Shown here piece by piece: positions 16,233-24,331 of a stretch of 64,000 nt of DNA. How positions within the stretch are numbered: the first letter of the stretch is position 1; the number at the start of each line of letters is the position of its first letter. Below the pieces are notes generated by a model that had not been told where the DNA came from, did no database searches, and saw only the letters and a program-made list of their open reading frames with translations. Both the position numbers and the translations under genes were made by a program. Source of the stretch: an uncultured Christensenella sp. (GTDB taxonomy: Bacteria > Bacillota > Clostridia > Christensenellales > UBA3700); the NCBI GenBank assembly GCA_949290515.1, contig CASERZ010000005.1, positions 1 through 64,000 of the forward strand, in the 5' to 3' direction.

Positions 16233-16612
16233 AATCGGAAAGGCATTGTCTTCTCAAACTCGCGCTTGTAAGGGTATGCGCTTTTAAGCGTGCGCTATGC
16301 GCTGTGCTGTATAAATTTATGTCGGGGTATGTCGGAAACTATGGGGCTGATTGCGTCAGGAATTTTGCGGATAATACTTGATAAAAAGCATAAAAATTCA
16401 AGCTCTTTTTGCAAGCGCGCACAAAGCCGCGCAACCGTAGCGCGATTGCACAAGACAATTAAAGAGGTATATTTTTGCCTATATACGTCTAAAATATAGC
16501 GGAGATTGATTATCCTGGAAGGATAAAATCACTCTTTAGGCTTAAATTATCGGTGTTTTTGTCAAAAAAATCACAAAAATAACCGCCCGAAGCTAAATTA
16601 TACAAAAATTGC

Positions 16613-16641
16613 TTGCCATTAATACAAAATGTTGATAAAAT
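16613..16641 (+). promoter_or_regulatory. Promoter of gapA
   Basis: TTGCCA (16613-16618), 17-bp spacer, TAAAAT (16636-16641); GGAGGAA lies ahead of the ATG. Confidence 0.6.
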
Positions 16642-16694
16642 AGTATTGCTTAAGGCAAAACCTAGAATTTAAATTTTTGGAGGAATAATATATT

Positions 16695-17759
16695 ATGGCA
16701 AATGTTAGAGTTGCTATCAATGGTTTCGGCCGTATCGGTAGATTGGCTTTCAGACAAATGTTCGGTGCAGCAGGTTACGACGTAGTCGCAATCAACGACC
16801 TTACCAGCCCCAAGATGCTCGCTCATCTTCTCAAGTACGACACTATGCAGGGTAACTACGTAGCTATGGGTCATACCGTAGACTTCAAGGACGCTGTTCT
16901 TGCTGAAGACGGCAAGACCGTTGTTACTCCCGGTGCTATCATCGTAGACGGCAAGGAAATCACCATTTACGCTAAGGCTAACGCAGCTGAGCTTCCTTGG
17001 AAGGACCTCAAGGTTGACGTAGTTCTCGAGTGTACCGGTTTCTACACCAGCAAGGCAAAGGCACAGGCTCACATCGATGCAGGCGCAAAGAAAGTAGTTA
17101 TCTCCGCTCCCGCAGGCAACGACCTTCCTACCATCGTTTACAACGTAAACCACAAGACCCTCACCAAGGACGACAACATCATCTCTGCAGCTTCCTGCAC
17201 GACCAACTGTCTTGCTCCTATGGCTAAGGCTCTCAACGACTATGCTCCTATCGTAAGCGGTATTATGACGACCGTTCACGCATACACCGGCGACCAGATG
17301 ATTCTCGACGGTCCTCAAAGAAAGGGCGACCTCAGAAGATCCAGAGCAGGCGCACAGAACATCGTTCCCAACAGCACCGGCGCAGCTAAGGCAATCGGTC
17401 TCGTTATCCCCGAACTCAACGGCAAGCTCATCGGCGCAGCTCAAAGAGTTCCTACCGCTACCGGTTCCACGACCATCCTTATCGCAGTTGTTAAGGGCAA
17501 GGACGTTACCAAAGAAGGCATCAACGCAGCTATGAAGGCACAGGCTACCGAGTCCTTCGGTTACAACACCGACGAAATCGTATCTTCCGACGTTATCGGT
17601 ATGAAGTTCGGTTCCTTGTTCGATGCTACCCAGACGATGGTTTCTAAGATTGACGACGATACCTATCAGGTACAGGTTGTATCCTGGTACGACAACGAAA
17701 ACTCTTACACCAGCCAGATGGTAAGAACTATCAAGTACTTTGCAGAACTTCTCAAGTAA
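16695..17759 (+). CDS. gapA: Glyceraldehyde-3-phosphate dehydrogenase, type I
   Basis: A 354-residue NAD-dependent enzyme oxidising glyceraldehyde 3-phosphate to 1,3-bisphosphoglycerate in glycolysis. The Rossmann motif INGFGRIGR (residues 8-16) and the catalytic Cys168 in [12 protein letters not shown] are intact, followed by [16 protein letters not shown], the phosphate-binding [17 protein letters not shown], and SWYDNENSY near the end. It is slightly longer than the usual 335 residues, by small insertions in the first half. Codon use is very biased, as expected for an abundant protein. It is a single gene with its own promoter and terminator. Confidence 0.97.
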   Translation: MANVRVAINGFGRIGRLAFRQMFGAAGYDVVAINDLTSPKMLAHLLKYDTMQGNYVAMGHTVDFKDAVLAEDGKTVVTPGAIIVDGKEITIYAKANAAELPWKDLKVDVVLECTGFYTSKAKAQAHIDAGAKKVVISAPAGNDLPTIVYNVNHKTLTKDDNIISAASCTTNCLAPMAKALNDYAPIVSGIMTTVHAYTGDQMILDGPQRKGDLRRSRAGAQNIVPNSTGAAKAIGLVIPELNGKLIGAAQRVPTATGSTTILIAVVKGKDVTKEGINAAMKAQATESFGYNTDEIVSSDVIGMKFGSLFDATQTMVSKIDDDTYQVQVVSWYDNENSYTSQMVRTIKYFAELLK

Positions 17760-17781
17760 TAGATAATTCGAGAGAAACACT

Positions 17782-17816
17782 CAGCCGCCTTGCTTTCGCA
17801 AAGCGGCTGTTTTTCT
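17782..17816 (+). terminator. Terminator of gapA
   Basis: AGCCGC-C-TTGC / GCAA-A-GCGGCT stem with a short TTTC loop, followed by GTTTTTC. Confidence 0.8.
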
Positions 17817-17883
17817 TACAAACGGACTGATGATAATTCATATTGTCGTGTGAACCTGAAGACAGACGAATTATCTCAAACGG

Positions 17884-17912
17884 TAGACAAACCCTATCCG
17901 ATATGTTAATAT
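17884..17912 (+). promoter_or_regulatory. Candidate promoter of the pnuC-like gene
   Basis: TAGACA (17884-17889), 17-bp spacer and TAATAT (17907-17912) with an upstream TG one base before the -10. It would start a transcript just ahead of the structured leader. Confidence 0.5.
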
Positions 17913-17929
17913 AATGCTACAACTAAATT

Positions 17930-18014
17930 AAATGCCACCGGGTATGAATGTCAAGAGCATTCGCCGCACATCGTTAGGTCTTAGAAGATGTGTCGACGGG
18001 TGCTTATTTTTTAG
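17930..18014 (+). promoter_or_regulatory. Structured leader RNA ahead of pnuC, family not identified
   Basis: Hand folding gives a three-way junction. A closing stem pairs GC(C)ACC (17934-17939) with GGGTGC (17998-18003). Hairpin 1 is GAATG-UCAAGAG-CAUUC (17946-17962). Hairpin 2 is CACAUC-GUUAGGUCUUAGAA-GAUGUG (17967-17992). Loop 1 AAGA can pair with loop 2 UCUU. The closing stem is followed by UUAUUUUUU, so it may act as a terminator switch. It does not match the TPP, FMN, purine or cobalamin consensus sequences that I know. Confidence 0.5.
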
Positions 18015-18075
18015 TGACAACAGTGCGTGGCAAGTACAATAAGATGGCGTGCAAAAAGGTCAAGCGGGAGGTTTT

Positions 18076-18774
18076 ATGAAAAACGCGGAAAAATCCAAAT
18101 GTTATTTTTCCAAAAGCGAGATAATATTATGGTCGCTTTCCGTCGCGGCGGTAACAATTGCTTTTGCCATATTCGACAGAAAGAATTATTTTGCGTTGAT
18201 TGCTTCCGTCATAGGCATAACATCGCTTATATTCAACGCAAAGGGCAATCCTATCGGACAATTTCTTATTCTGGTATTCAGCGTGCTTTACGGCATAATA
18301 TCGTGGCAACAGGCGTATTACGGGGAAATGATAACATATCTCGGTATGACCGCGCCTATGTCGTTGATTGCGCTTATAATGTGGATAAAACATCCTTACA
18401 AGGGCAACAGCGCGCAAGTCAAGGTAAACGGTCTTCGCAAGAGAGAATACCTTTTTATGCTTGTGCTTACGCTTGCAGTCGCGTGGATATTCTATTACAT
18501 ACTTAAGTACTTCGATACGGCTAATCTGATAGTCAGCACGGTATCCGTAGGTACGAGTTTTGCGGCGGTATATCTTACGGCGCGCAGAAGCGAGTATTAT
18601 GCAATAGGGTATGCGCTGAACGATATAGTATTGGTGGTCTTGTGGTCGATTGCGACTGCAAAGGATATAGGCTATATATCCGTGGCGGTATGTTTCGGGG
18701 CGTTTCTCGTAAATGATTTGTACGGATTTTACAGTTGGCAGAAAATGCGAAAAAGACAATCCGAAAGCGAATAA
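18076..18774 (+). CDS. pnuC: PnuC-family nicotinamide riboside (or related vitamin) transporter
   Basis: A 232-residue membrane protein of the PnuC family, which move vitamin nucleosides by facilitated diffusion with trapping by phosphorylation inside the cell. Seven or eight hydrophobic segments are visible, with the family stretch WYFSKSE-like start, IGITSLIFNAKGNPIGQFL, SVLYGIISWQQAYYGEM, and the C-terminal VNDLYGFYSWQKM. The substrate cannot be read from sequence: PnuC homologues carry nicotinamide riboside, thiamine or riboflavin. A structured leader lies upstream. The start follows GGGAGG. The bidirectional hairpin at 18793 ends the gene. Confidence 0.85.
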   Translation: MKNAEKSKCYFSKSEIILWSLSVAAVTIAFAIFDRKNYFALIASVIGITSLIFNAKGNPIGQFLILVFSVLYGIISWQQAYYGEMITYLGMTAPMSLIALIMWIKHPYKGNSAQVKVNGLRKREYLFMLVLTLAVAWIFYYILKYFDTANLIVSTVSVGTSFAAVYLTARRSEYYAIGYALNDIVLVVLWSIATAKDIGYISVAVCFGAFLVNDLYGFYSWQKMRKRQSESE

Positions 18775-18792
18775 ATTTCAAAATGCAAAAAA

Positions 18793-18820
18793 AAGAGCTT
18801 GCCGTTTGGCAAGCTCTTAA
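18793..18820. terminator. Shared terminator between pnuC and the lipoprotein operon
   Basis: AAGAGCTTGCC-GTTT-GGCAAGCTCTT, a perfect 11-bp stem between convergent genes. On the minus strand it is followed by eight T, so it mainly serves the lipoprotein genes. Confidence 0.85.
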
Positions 18821-18837
18821 CTTTAACAGGTCAATCG

Positions 18838-20424
18838 TCAGCTCAATTTTACGATATATCTGTCTACCGTGCCGTCTTCTGCCTTGCACGTAACTACCGT
18901 GCCGTCGGAAATGTAGTTGTACTGCATAGTCGTATACGTTTTACCGGAAAATACGGCTTTGTTGCTGAAAGTATCGTACATACTCATCATACCGGTCTCA
19001 GGGTCTCTTACCGTATACACATAAGCATTGAAAGAAACGTTGTCGGAGTCGTCGATAAGCGTTGTTACACCGCTGTTGACGTCATACACGTAAGTTCTGT
19101 AAACGTAGGACAAAACTCCTTCGTTGTCGATTTCCTCGCTGACTTTGTAGTAGATAAGTCCGTTGGTTTCTCTGTCGGCGCCTTGCAATACCGCGTTGCC
19201 GGGTATGTCAGTAACCGTTTTGCCTGTGAATGAGTCAAAGTATACGTAATTACCGTAGAAGAATCTCGAATATTCTACGGTAGAGCCGTAGCTTGCGGAA
19301 AGTTTGAAAGCAACTTTGTTATTCTGGACAAAAGTGAAGTACTGTGAGCTGGAGAATACTACGTAGTTGCCTACTTTGTCTATGGAAGAAACGGAGTCTG
19401 TGTCGTAACCGACAATTTCAGACACGTTTGCGACAAGGTTGAAGTTCTTGTCAAACAAACCGAGGCTAACTATGCTGCTCAGGGCTTTGTCGCTGATATC
19501 GCTGTAGTAAGCGAAGAAGTAGTCTTTGGTGATGCTGTTATTAACAACTTTGCTTATGATAAATTTATCTGCAATCAAGGATGCTTTTCCGGTAGAAATG
19601 TCCAAGAGGTACTGATAAATTCTGTATCTGTTGCCGCTCTCGTCCATATAGTCGTAGTCGGTATCCTTGTCGTCGGTTACTTTTTCTCTGTAAATACGGA
19701 GAAGCTTGTTTCCTTGTGCAATCTCTCTTATTCTGATGTAATCCGAGCCTATCGCGAAGACTTCACTCTCGCTGTAGGAACAAACGAAGTTAAGCTCTTT
19801 GTCATAGACAAGATAGTTATCGTCGGAAAGGTTGTAGAGCAGATAGTCGCCTGCTACGGACATATCTTTCAGCTGAGGAGAGGGGGAGAAGGGGATATAT
19901 TTGCCCTTGCCCGTCTTGTCCAAGGAAATGGTGCTGTTGTCGGAGAGAGTTACGTAAGAAAAATCGGTGTACTCATCGCCCGAAGAGATAGTTACAGATT
20001 TATCGAAAGATATTATCTCGCCGTAAACGTCATAGAAAACAGTGCGGGTAGTAAGTTCCGCGGGATTTGTGACGCTAATCATAAACACGCCGTTCATGTA
20101 ATTCCTGCTTACGTTGGCGTAGTTGTCCGCAACGCCCTCTACGAGGATTTTGTTGGCGGGGATGCTGTAAATAGCGTATTTGTACTTTCCGTCCTCGCTT
20201 GCACCCGATACGAAGATATGTTTATCGCAGATGTCGGTATTTGCATAAGACGACAGAGCATCGAGAGAGAGACTCTGCGACTGCGTCTTATAGTTCTGAG
20301 GCGCGTCGGCAGCAAGCTCGTTGATATTGATTGCGTTGTCCTTGTTGCAAGCCGTAAAGCTGAGGAGAGTTACGGACAAGATTACAAGTAAAACCGCAGT
20401 AAGTATAATTTTTCTGTTTTTCAT
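18838..20424 (-). CDS. Lipoprotein of unknown function, paralogue of its neighbour
   Basis: A 528-residue secreted lipoprotein with a type II signal peptide: a hydrophobic segment and the lipobox SFTAC with Cys26 as the lipid anchor. The mature part consists of repeated short beta-strand units such as KYAIYSIPANKILVEG, DYLLYNLSDDNYLVYD and NYVVFSSSQYFTFVQ, suggesting a beta-propeller-like fold facing the outside. There is no catalytic motif that I recognise. The start was set at the second ATG, which lies 8 nt after AAGGAGG; the first is only 2 nt away. It is the second gene of a two-gene operon with a paralogue of similar length and layout, so a duplication is likely. Confidence 0.8.
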   Translation of the reverse strand: MKNRKIILTAVLLVILSVTLLSFTACNKDNAININELAADAPQNYKTQSQSLSLDALSSYANTDICDKHIFVSGASEDGKYKYAIYSIPANKILVEGVADNYANVSRNYMNGVFMISVTNPAELTTRTVFYDVYGEIISFDKSVTISSGDEYTDFSYVTLSDNSTISLDKTGKGKYIPFSPSPQLKDMSVAGDYLLYNLSDDNYLVYDKELNFVCSYSESEVFAIGSDYIRIREIAQGNKLLRIYREKVTDDKDTDYDYMDESGNRYRIYQYLLDISTGKASLIADKFIISKVVNNSITKDYFFAYYSDISDKALSSIVSLGLFDKNFNLVANVSEIVGYDTDSVSSIDKVGNYVVFSSSQYFTFVQNNKVAFKLSASYGSTVEYSRFFYGNYVYFDSFTGKTVTDIPGNAVLQGADRETNGLIYYKVSEEIDNEGVLSYVYRTYVYDVNSGVTTLIDDSDNVSFNAYVYTVRDPETGMMSMYDTFSNKAVFSGKTYTTMQYNYISDGTVVTCKAEDGTVDRYIVKLS

Positions 20425-20439
20425 TGTCATATCCTCCTT

Positions 20440-22062
20440 TTAGGCTTTTGCGTAATTAAACGAATACTTGACATAGGACATATTGCCCTCGGCGTCTTCC
20501 ATACAGAAGAGAATAACGGGGTATTCGCTGTCGTAAAGCGTTTGAGTGCTGATTGATATCGAAGAAGTGTCGATATCCGTATAGATTGCTTTTCCGTCAA
20601 TAATCGAATAAGCCGAAGCCGTAACCTTGCCGCTTTCGTCGGTGTTTCTTACAACATAATAAAAATCCGATTGATTGAAAGCGATATCGCTTGTTTTTCC
20701 GAGAGTTTTTATTTCGGAAGTTTGGATATTCATTGCATAGTAATATTCGGTAGTTTCCTCAATGCCTTCGCCGTTGGTTTCGGTTACGGAGTCTTTATAG
20801 TATACGTTATTCGAAGGGGAGGATACTGCTACGAGAGAAGCCGTTTCGGGCAAGGTAAACAGGGGCTTGCCGTATACGTCGTAGAGCTGGTTGGTTCCTG
20901 CGAGTCGGTACAGGGGAAGTCCGTTTACGGTAGAGCCGACGGGAGTGAGGTTTTCAGTAAGATACGAGCCTTTTACGTTGCCTTGGGAATCAATGACGAT
21001 TACGAAGTTGCCTTTGCAGGAAATCATAAGGTCGCCGTTGCCGAGAGTAGTGGGGAGGCTGTCGGTAATAGTGCCGGACAATCCGTAAGAAAGCACGTTG
21101 AAGAGGCAGTTGAAGTCATCGTCGAAGAAGCCCGATTCGAGGGCAACCGTCTCTCCTGCCTGTGTAAGCTTGTATTTAGTGCCGGTTATGTAATTGTAAT
21201 CTTCGTCGGGGTATATAGCATAGACAACACCGTCATCGAGCTTGAGGTCTACGCTCTTGCCAGTTTTGAGACTCTTTGCTACGCTTACGAGGTTATACTT
21301 CACGCCATCATAAATATAATCGTAATCGGTTGAGGTGGAAGGCAAGGCCTTGAGGAACTGCAAAAGTACTACGCCCTCGTTGTTTGCCGACGCGCTCAGC
21401 ATACTGTTGGTCGAGGTCATATACTCAGCAAAAGAAACCGATCTCAGATACTTGCCGTTTTCGTCGTAAACTTTAAAAGTCATAGACGAATCGTTCTCTA
21501 CGAAAAATTCTCCGAGTTGTTCTCTGGAAGAGGATTCCTCAACGATTGTTGTGTCTACTACTTTGACGGCATAATTCTCTTGGCTGACTTTGACGGTTTT
21601 TCCGTTTGCAAAATAAATCAGATAATCGCCAGAAGCCGAAACCCTGTAATCCGTCGTATCGGCAGAGAATACAATACCGTTGGCGTCGTACACGTCAGTA
21701 TGCTTGGTAAGGCTGTTTTTGACTATTACAACTCCCGTGACCGAGTAGTCGAACGCAAAAGCGTCGATATCGGCGGTTATAGTCAAAAGAGCCTTGTCGC
21801 TTTCGAGCGAATAGAGCATTTTGGATACAAGCCCCGTTTCGTCGTATTTATTCATACACAAAAAACGTGAATTGCCTTGCTCGTATTCCCAGCCTGCGAT
21901 TGCGGACAGCTGTTTGACATCGGAAGCGAAGCTTTTGCCGACGTTGCTTTCCTTGTCGATTTTTGACAGGGAAAAACTGTCTTTACAGCCGACCATCGTG
22001 AATGTGAGTATGGAAATCACGAGGATAATACTCATCAGGATAATCAGTTTTTTATTCTTCAT
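20440..22062 (-). CDS. Lipoprotein of unknown function, first gene of the operon
   Basis: A 540-residue lipoprotein with signal peptide and lipobox TMVGC (Cys26). Like the next gene it is built of repeated beta strands (GDYLIYFANGKTVKVSQ, NVYYKDSVTETNGEG, IDSQGNVKGSYLTENL), consistent with a propeller on the cell surface. Function is unknown; a sensor or binding protein for the envelope is possible. A TTGACT-N17-TATAAT promoter and an AGGAGG site give strong expression signals. The following paralogue starts 15 bp after its stop. Confidence 0.8.
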   Translation of the reverse strand: MKNKKLIILMSIILVISILTFTMVGCKDSFSLSKIDKESNVGKSFASDVKQLSAIAGWEYEQGNSRFLCMNKYDETGLVSKMLYSLESDKALLTITADIDAFAFDYSVTGVVIVKNSLTKHTDVYDANGIVFSADTTDYRVSASGDYLIYFANGKTVKVSQENYAVKVVDTTIVEESSSREQLGEFFVENDSSMTFKVYDENGKYLRSVSFAEYMTSTNSMLSASANNEGVVLLQFLKALPSTSTDYDYIYDGVKYNLVSVAKSLKTGKSVDLKLDDGVVYAIYPDEDYNYITGTKYKLTQAGETVALESGFFDDDFNCLFNVLSYGLSGTITDSLPTTLGNGDLMISCKGNFVIVIDSQGNVKGSYLTENLTPVGSTVNGLPLYRLAGTNQLYDVYGKPLFTLPETASLVAVSSPSNNVYYKDSVTETNGEGIEETTEYYYAMNIQTSEIKTLGKTSDIAFNQSDFYYVVRNTDESGKVTASAYSIIDGKAIYTDIDTSSISISTQTLYDSEYPVILFCMEDAEGNMSYVKYSFNYAKA

Positions 22063-22093
22063 AAAATAACCTCCTATATTATTTTATAATCCA

Positions 22094-22122
22094 ATTATAT
22101 CAAAAGGGGAAAAGGAAGTCAA
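22094..22122 (-). promoter_or_regulatory. Promoter of the lipoprotein operon
   Basis: TTGACT (22117-22122), 17-bp spacer, TATAAT (22094-22099) on the minus strand, giving a short leader of about 25 nt. Confidence 0.85.
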
Positions 22123-22493
22123 TATCGGAGGGTTTTTTAGAAGAAAAACGGCGCGTTTTCAAAAACACGGTTTACAGCCGAAAAGACTGACAAAATTGAC
22201 ATATCGACCAAAAAATCAACCTACGGTTGGAAATGCGCTGAACTTTTCTTTCAGGCAAGAACGAAGCGTCAAATTAAGACACATTATAAGAAAAGCGTAT
22301 AATTTATGGCAAATAGGGCGGTTTATTGCGCTAAAGTGAAAAAGCGCGCGAATTTTATATGCTACGTGAATGGAAAAAAGGGGGGGCAGTAAGGAAAAAT
22401 TTGTCGCAAAACAGCACTGTAGGGAAAAAAAGTTGTCAAAAAGGAATTTGGTTTAAAAAAATAAGTGAAATATTTAACAAAGTTTGAGACTGT

Positions 22494-22735
22494 TATCATA
22501 AAAAAGCAGCGCGTCGGTTGCAAACTCTGTTAAGCCTATTGTCGGTGCGCTTACAGTGCGACGTAGGGCAAATCAGAGCGGATAACGCAATGAATTTCTG
22601 TATGCTCAAACTCTTGCGAGAGATTGCGTCGCGAATTATCGGGCGCAAAGAAAGTCGCAAGAGGAAGCTGCAAGACGAATAAAGTATAAAACTTACAAAA
22701 TAAAAAAAGCCGACGTGAAAAGTCGGCTTTTTATG
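22494..22735 (+). ncRNA. Candidate structured non-coding RNA with terminator
   Basis: An orphan transcript unit is suggested by an extended -10 (TGTTATCAT, -10 at 22494-22499) with only a weak -35. Domain 1: CTCTG (22525-22529) with CAGAG (22574-22578) enclosing GCCTATTGTCG / CGACGTAGGGC (22534-22569). Domain 2: CTCTTGCGA (22611-22619) with TCGCAAGAG (22655-22663), an internal loop GAGA / AGAAAG, then TTGCG / CGCAA. A GCAGC / GCTGC pair (22506, 22667) may close the whole. The GCCGAC hairpin at 22704-22733 would end it. No open frame of note lies here, and it does not match 6S, SRP, tmRNA or RNase P that I can see. The 370 bp before it (22123-22490) show nothing. Confidence 0.5.
22704..22735. 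terminator. Bidirectional terminator between the candidate ncRNA and the M28 gene
   Basis: AAAAAAAGCCGAC / GTCGGCTTTTT with a short loop. On the minus strand it ends the M28 peptidase gene; on the plus strand it would end the candidate ncRNA. Confidence 0.85.
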
Positions 22736-22748
22736 TTTGTTCGGTATG

Positions 22749-24038
22749 TCAGTTTTGCTCTCTGTATTTTGCGTCTATAAGTCTCACCACTTCTCTTACT
22801 ACCTCGAAACCTTTCTCGAGAGTATTCATATTGAGATTGTCGAGAGTATCGTTTGTGGTGTGATAGTAGTCGGTAGGTCTGGGGTCCTGTGCGTTGAGAG
22901 TAACGGTTTTGATGCCCGCCTTTGCAAATGCCGTAGAGTCGCTTCCGCCTACGGGATTTTCTATGGTATGTACTTTAAGACCGCAGTTTGCGATAGCCTG
23001 TTGCGAAAGGGTTACCAACTCTGCATCGAAAGGCTTGAATTGCAAGGTGTCTTTCTTGACTACGTTGAAGTTATCGTAATCTCTGAAAGAGTCCAGATTG
23101 AGCACGTATGTATGTTCGTCAAAGATGTTTTTGTCGTCTTTGTGTCTTTTTACAAAGTCGAGTGCGCCTATAAGTCCGCTTTCTTCGGCACCTGCGCCCA
23201 TAACTATAATACGCGCGTCGCCGCAGTCCTGAGGATTATCCTTGAAGTGTTTTGCCACCGCTATTGCCGTAGCTACGCCGCTGAGATTATCCATTGCGCC
23301 CGGAGCGGCTTTTTTCTTATCGTACGAAAGGTACGTGGACAGCCAGTAAAAGCCGGGAAGGAAGAGTACGGGCAGGCAGTACATTACAATAACTGCTACG
23401 TCCGCGCCGGTCTTTGCGCCCGATGTAAGATTTGCAAATACTCCCGAAAGCCCCATAAACGAAACGCTCAGTCCGTTGACCGCTTCGAGAATAATTGTCA
23501 CGAGAGATACGACAAGCAGAGCAACTCCGCTCAATACTCCTATTCCCGTCTTAATCATCATTGTTTTGGGGTTTTTGTAGGAGTGCAGCCAGCACCAGCT
23601 GCTGTCCATATGCGCAGTGAGCATTATGGTGTATTTGGTATTTCCCGAACGGGGCTCGAGGAAAGAGTATACGTTTTGAGACACGTCTTTTTTAAAGAAG
23701 CGGTCGAGCATATGCGAATAGTAGAAAATGTGAGTAAGAGCAAAAAGCAAAAGAGCCGTGCTGATTATCAAGGATGCTATGGGCGAGAGATAAAACGCGC
23801 AGAATGCCACAAACATTCCCCAACCAAGCCAAGGTATCGCGCTGATGCAAGCGTGTCTAGGCGTCTTGAACTGTTCGGTTATCGTAGGCGTACCCAGTTC
23901 TCTTTCGATTTGGTTTGCTATAATTTCCGCACCCTTACGTTCTTCCTCGCTGCCGGGAAGTCGGGGGCCGGTCACGTCTATGACTTCTTTTACGAGGTCG
24001 TAGACTTGTTGTCCCTTGGGGAATTCCTTGTTTTCCAT
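22749..24038 (-). CDS. Membrane-embedded M28-family zinc peptidase
   Basis: A 429-residue protein with the two-zinc aminopeptidase site of family M28: His143 in TAHMDSS, Asp250 in PGAMDNLSG, the Glu pair in GAGAEESG, the Asp in LNLDSF, and the His in YHTTND. What is unusual is the membrane part. Two hydrophobic segments (about 66-105) precede the catalytic domain and two more (about 163-186 and 213-235) lie between the first two zinc ligands, so the fold is interrupted by a transmembrane insert. It presumably trims peptides at the membrane; which side is unclear. A good promoter lies upstream and a terminator downstream. Confidence 0.85.
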   Translation of the reverse strand: MENKEFPKGQQVYDLVKEVIDVTGPRLPGSEEERKGAEIIANQIERELGTPTITEQFKTPRHACISAIPWLGWGMFVAFCAFYLSPIASLIISTALLLFALTHIFYYSHMLDRFFKKDVSQNVYSFLEPRSGNTKYTIMLTAHMDSSWCWLHSYKNPKTMMIKTGIGVLSGVALLVVSLVTIILEAVNGLSVSFMGLSGVFANLTSGAKTGADVAVIVMYCLPVLFLPGFYWLSTYLSYDKKKAAPGAMDNLSGVATAIAVAKHFKDNPQDCGDARIIVMGAGAEESGLIGALDFVKRHKDDKNIFDEHTYVLNLDSFRDYDNFNVVKKDTLQFKPFDAELVTLSQQAIANCGLKVHTIENPVGGSDSTAFAKAGIKTVTLNAQDPRPTDYYHTTNDTLDNLNMNTLEKGFEVVREVVRLIDAKYREQN

Positions 24039-24067
24039 AAGCGTCTCCTTAAAATAAATCCTAGATT

Positions 24068-24097
24068 ATTATACCATACGAATATTCAGATATTCAA
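24068..24097 (-). promoter_or_regulatory. Promoter of the M28 peptidase gene
   Basis: TTGAAT (24092-24097), 18-bp spacer, TATAAT (24068-24073) with an upstream TG on the minus strand. Confidence 0.65.
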
Positions 24098-24262
24098 CAC
24101 AAACGCGGAAAAAATTTTTATAATTTACAAAATTTTCGGCTTTGTAAATTAATAGATTTCTTATAGACATTTGTCAATTAAAATATGCAAAAAAACTCAC
24201 TTTTTCCTCTCAAACAGGGCTATTTGCCTTATTATAGTATTATAATTGCTAAAAAATCAATA

Positions 24263-24292
24263 TTGACAACAATCAATTAAGTGTGGTAAAAT
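24263..24292 (+). promoter_or_regulatory. Promoter of the class III PLP enzyme gene
   Basis: TTGACA (24263-24268), 18-bp spacer and TAAAAT (24287-24292), with TG one base before the -10; AAGGAGG precedes the ATG. Confidence 0.7.
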
Positions 24293-24331
24293 TGTTAATG
24301 TCAGAGATTTATATATTAAGGAGGCATCTGA

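Noticed and set aside
16662..17780. A 372-codon minus-strand frame opposite gapA
   Set aside because: Antisense shadow of a highly biased GAPDH gene.
17930..18014. TPP, FMN, purine or cobalamin riboswitch
   Set aside because: None of the conserved sequence boxes of these classes is present.
22494..22735. SRP RNA, tmRNA or RNase P RNA
   Set aside because: No GGAAGCAGCC-type SRP tip, no CCA-ending tRNA-like part, no RNase P core sequences; 6S RNA cannot be excluded by eye.
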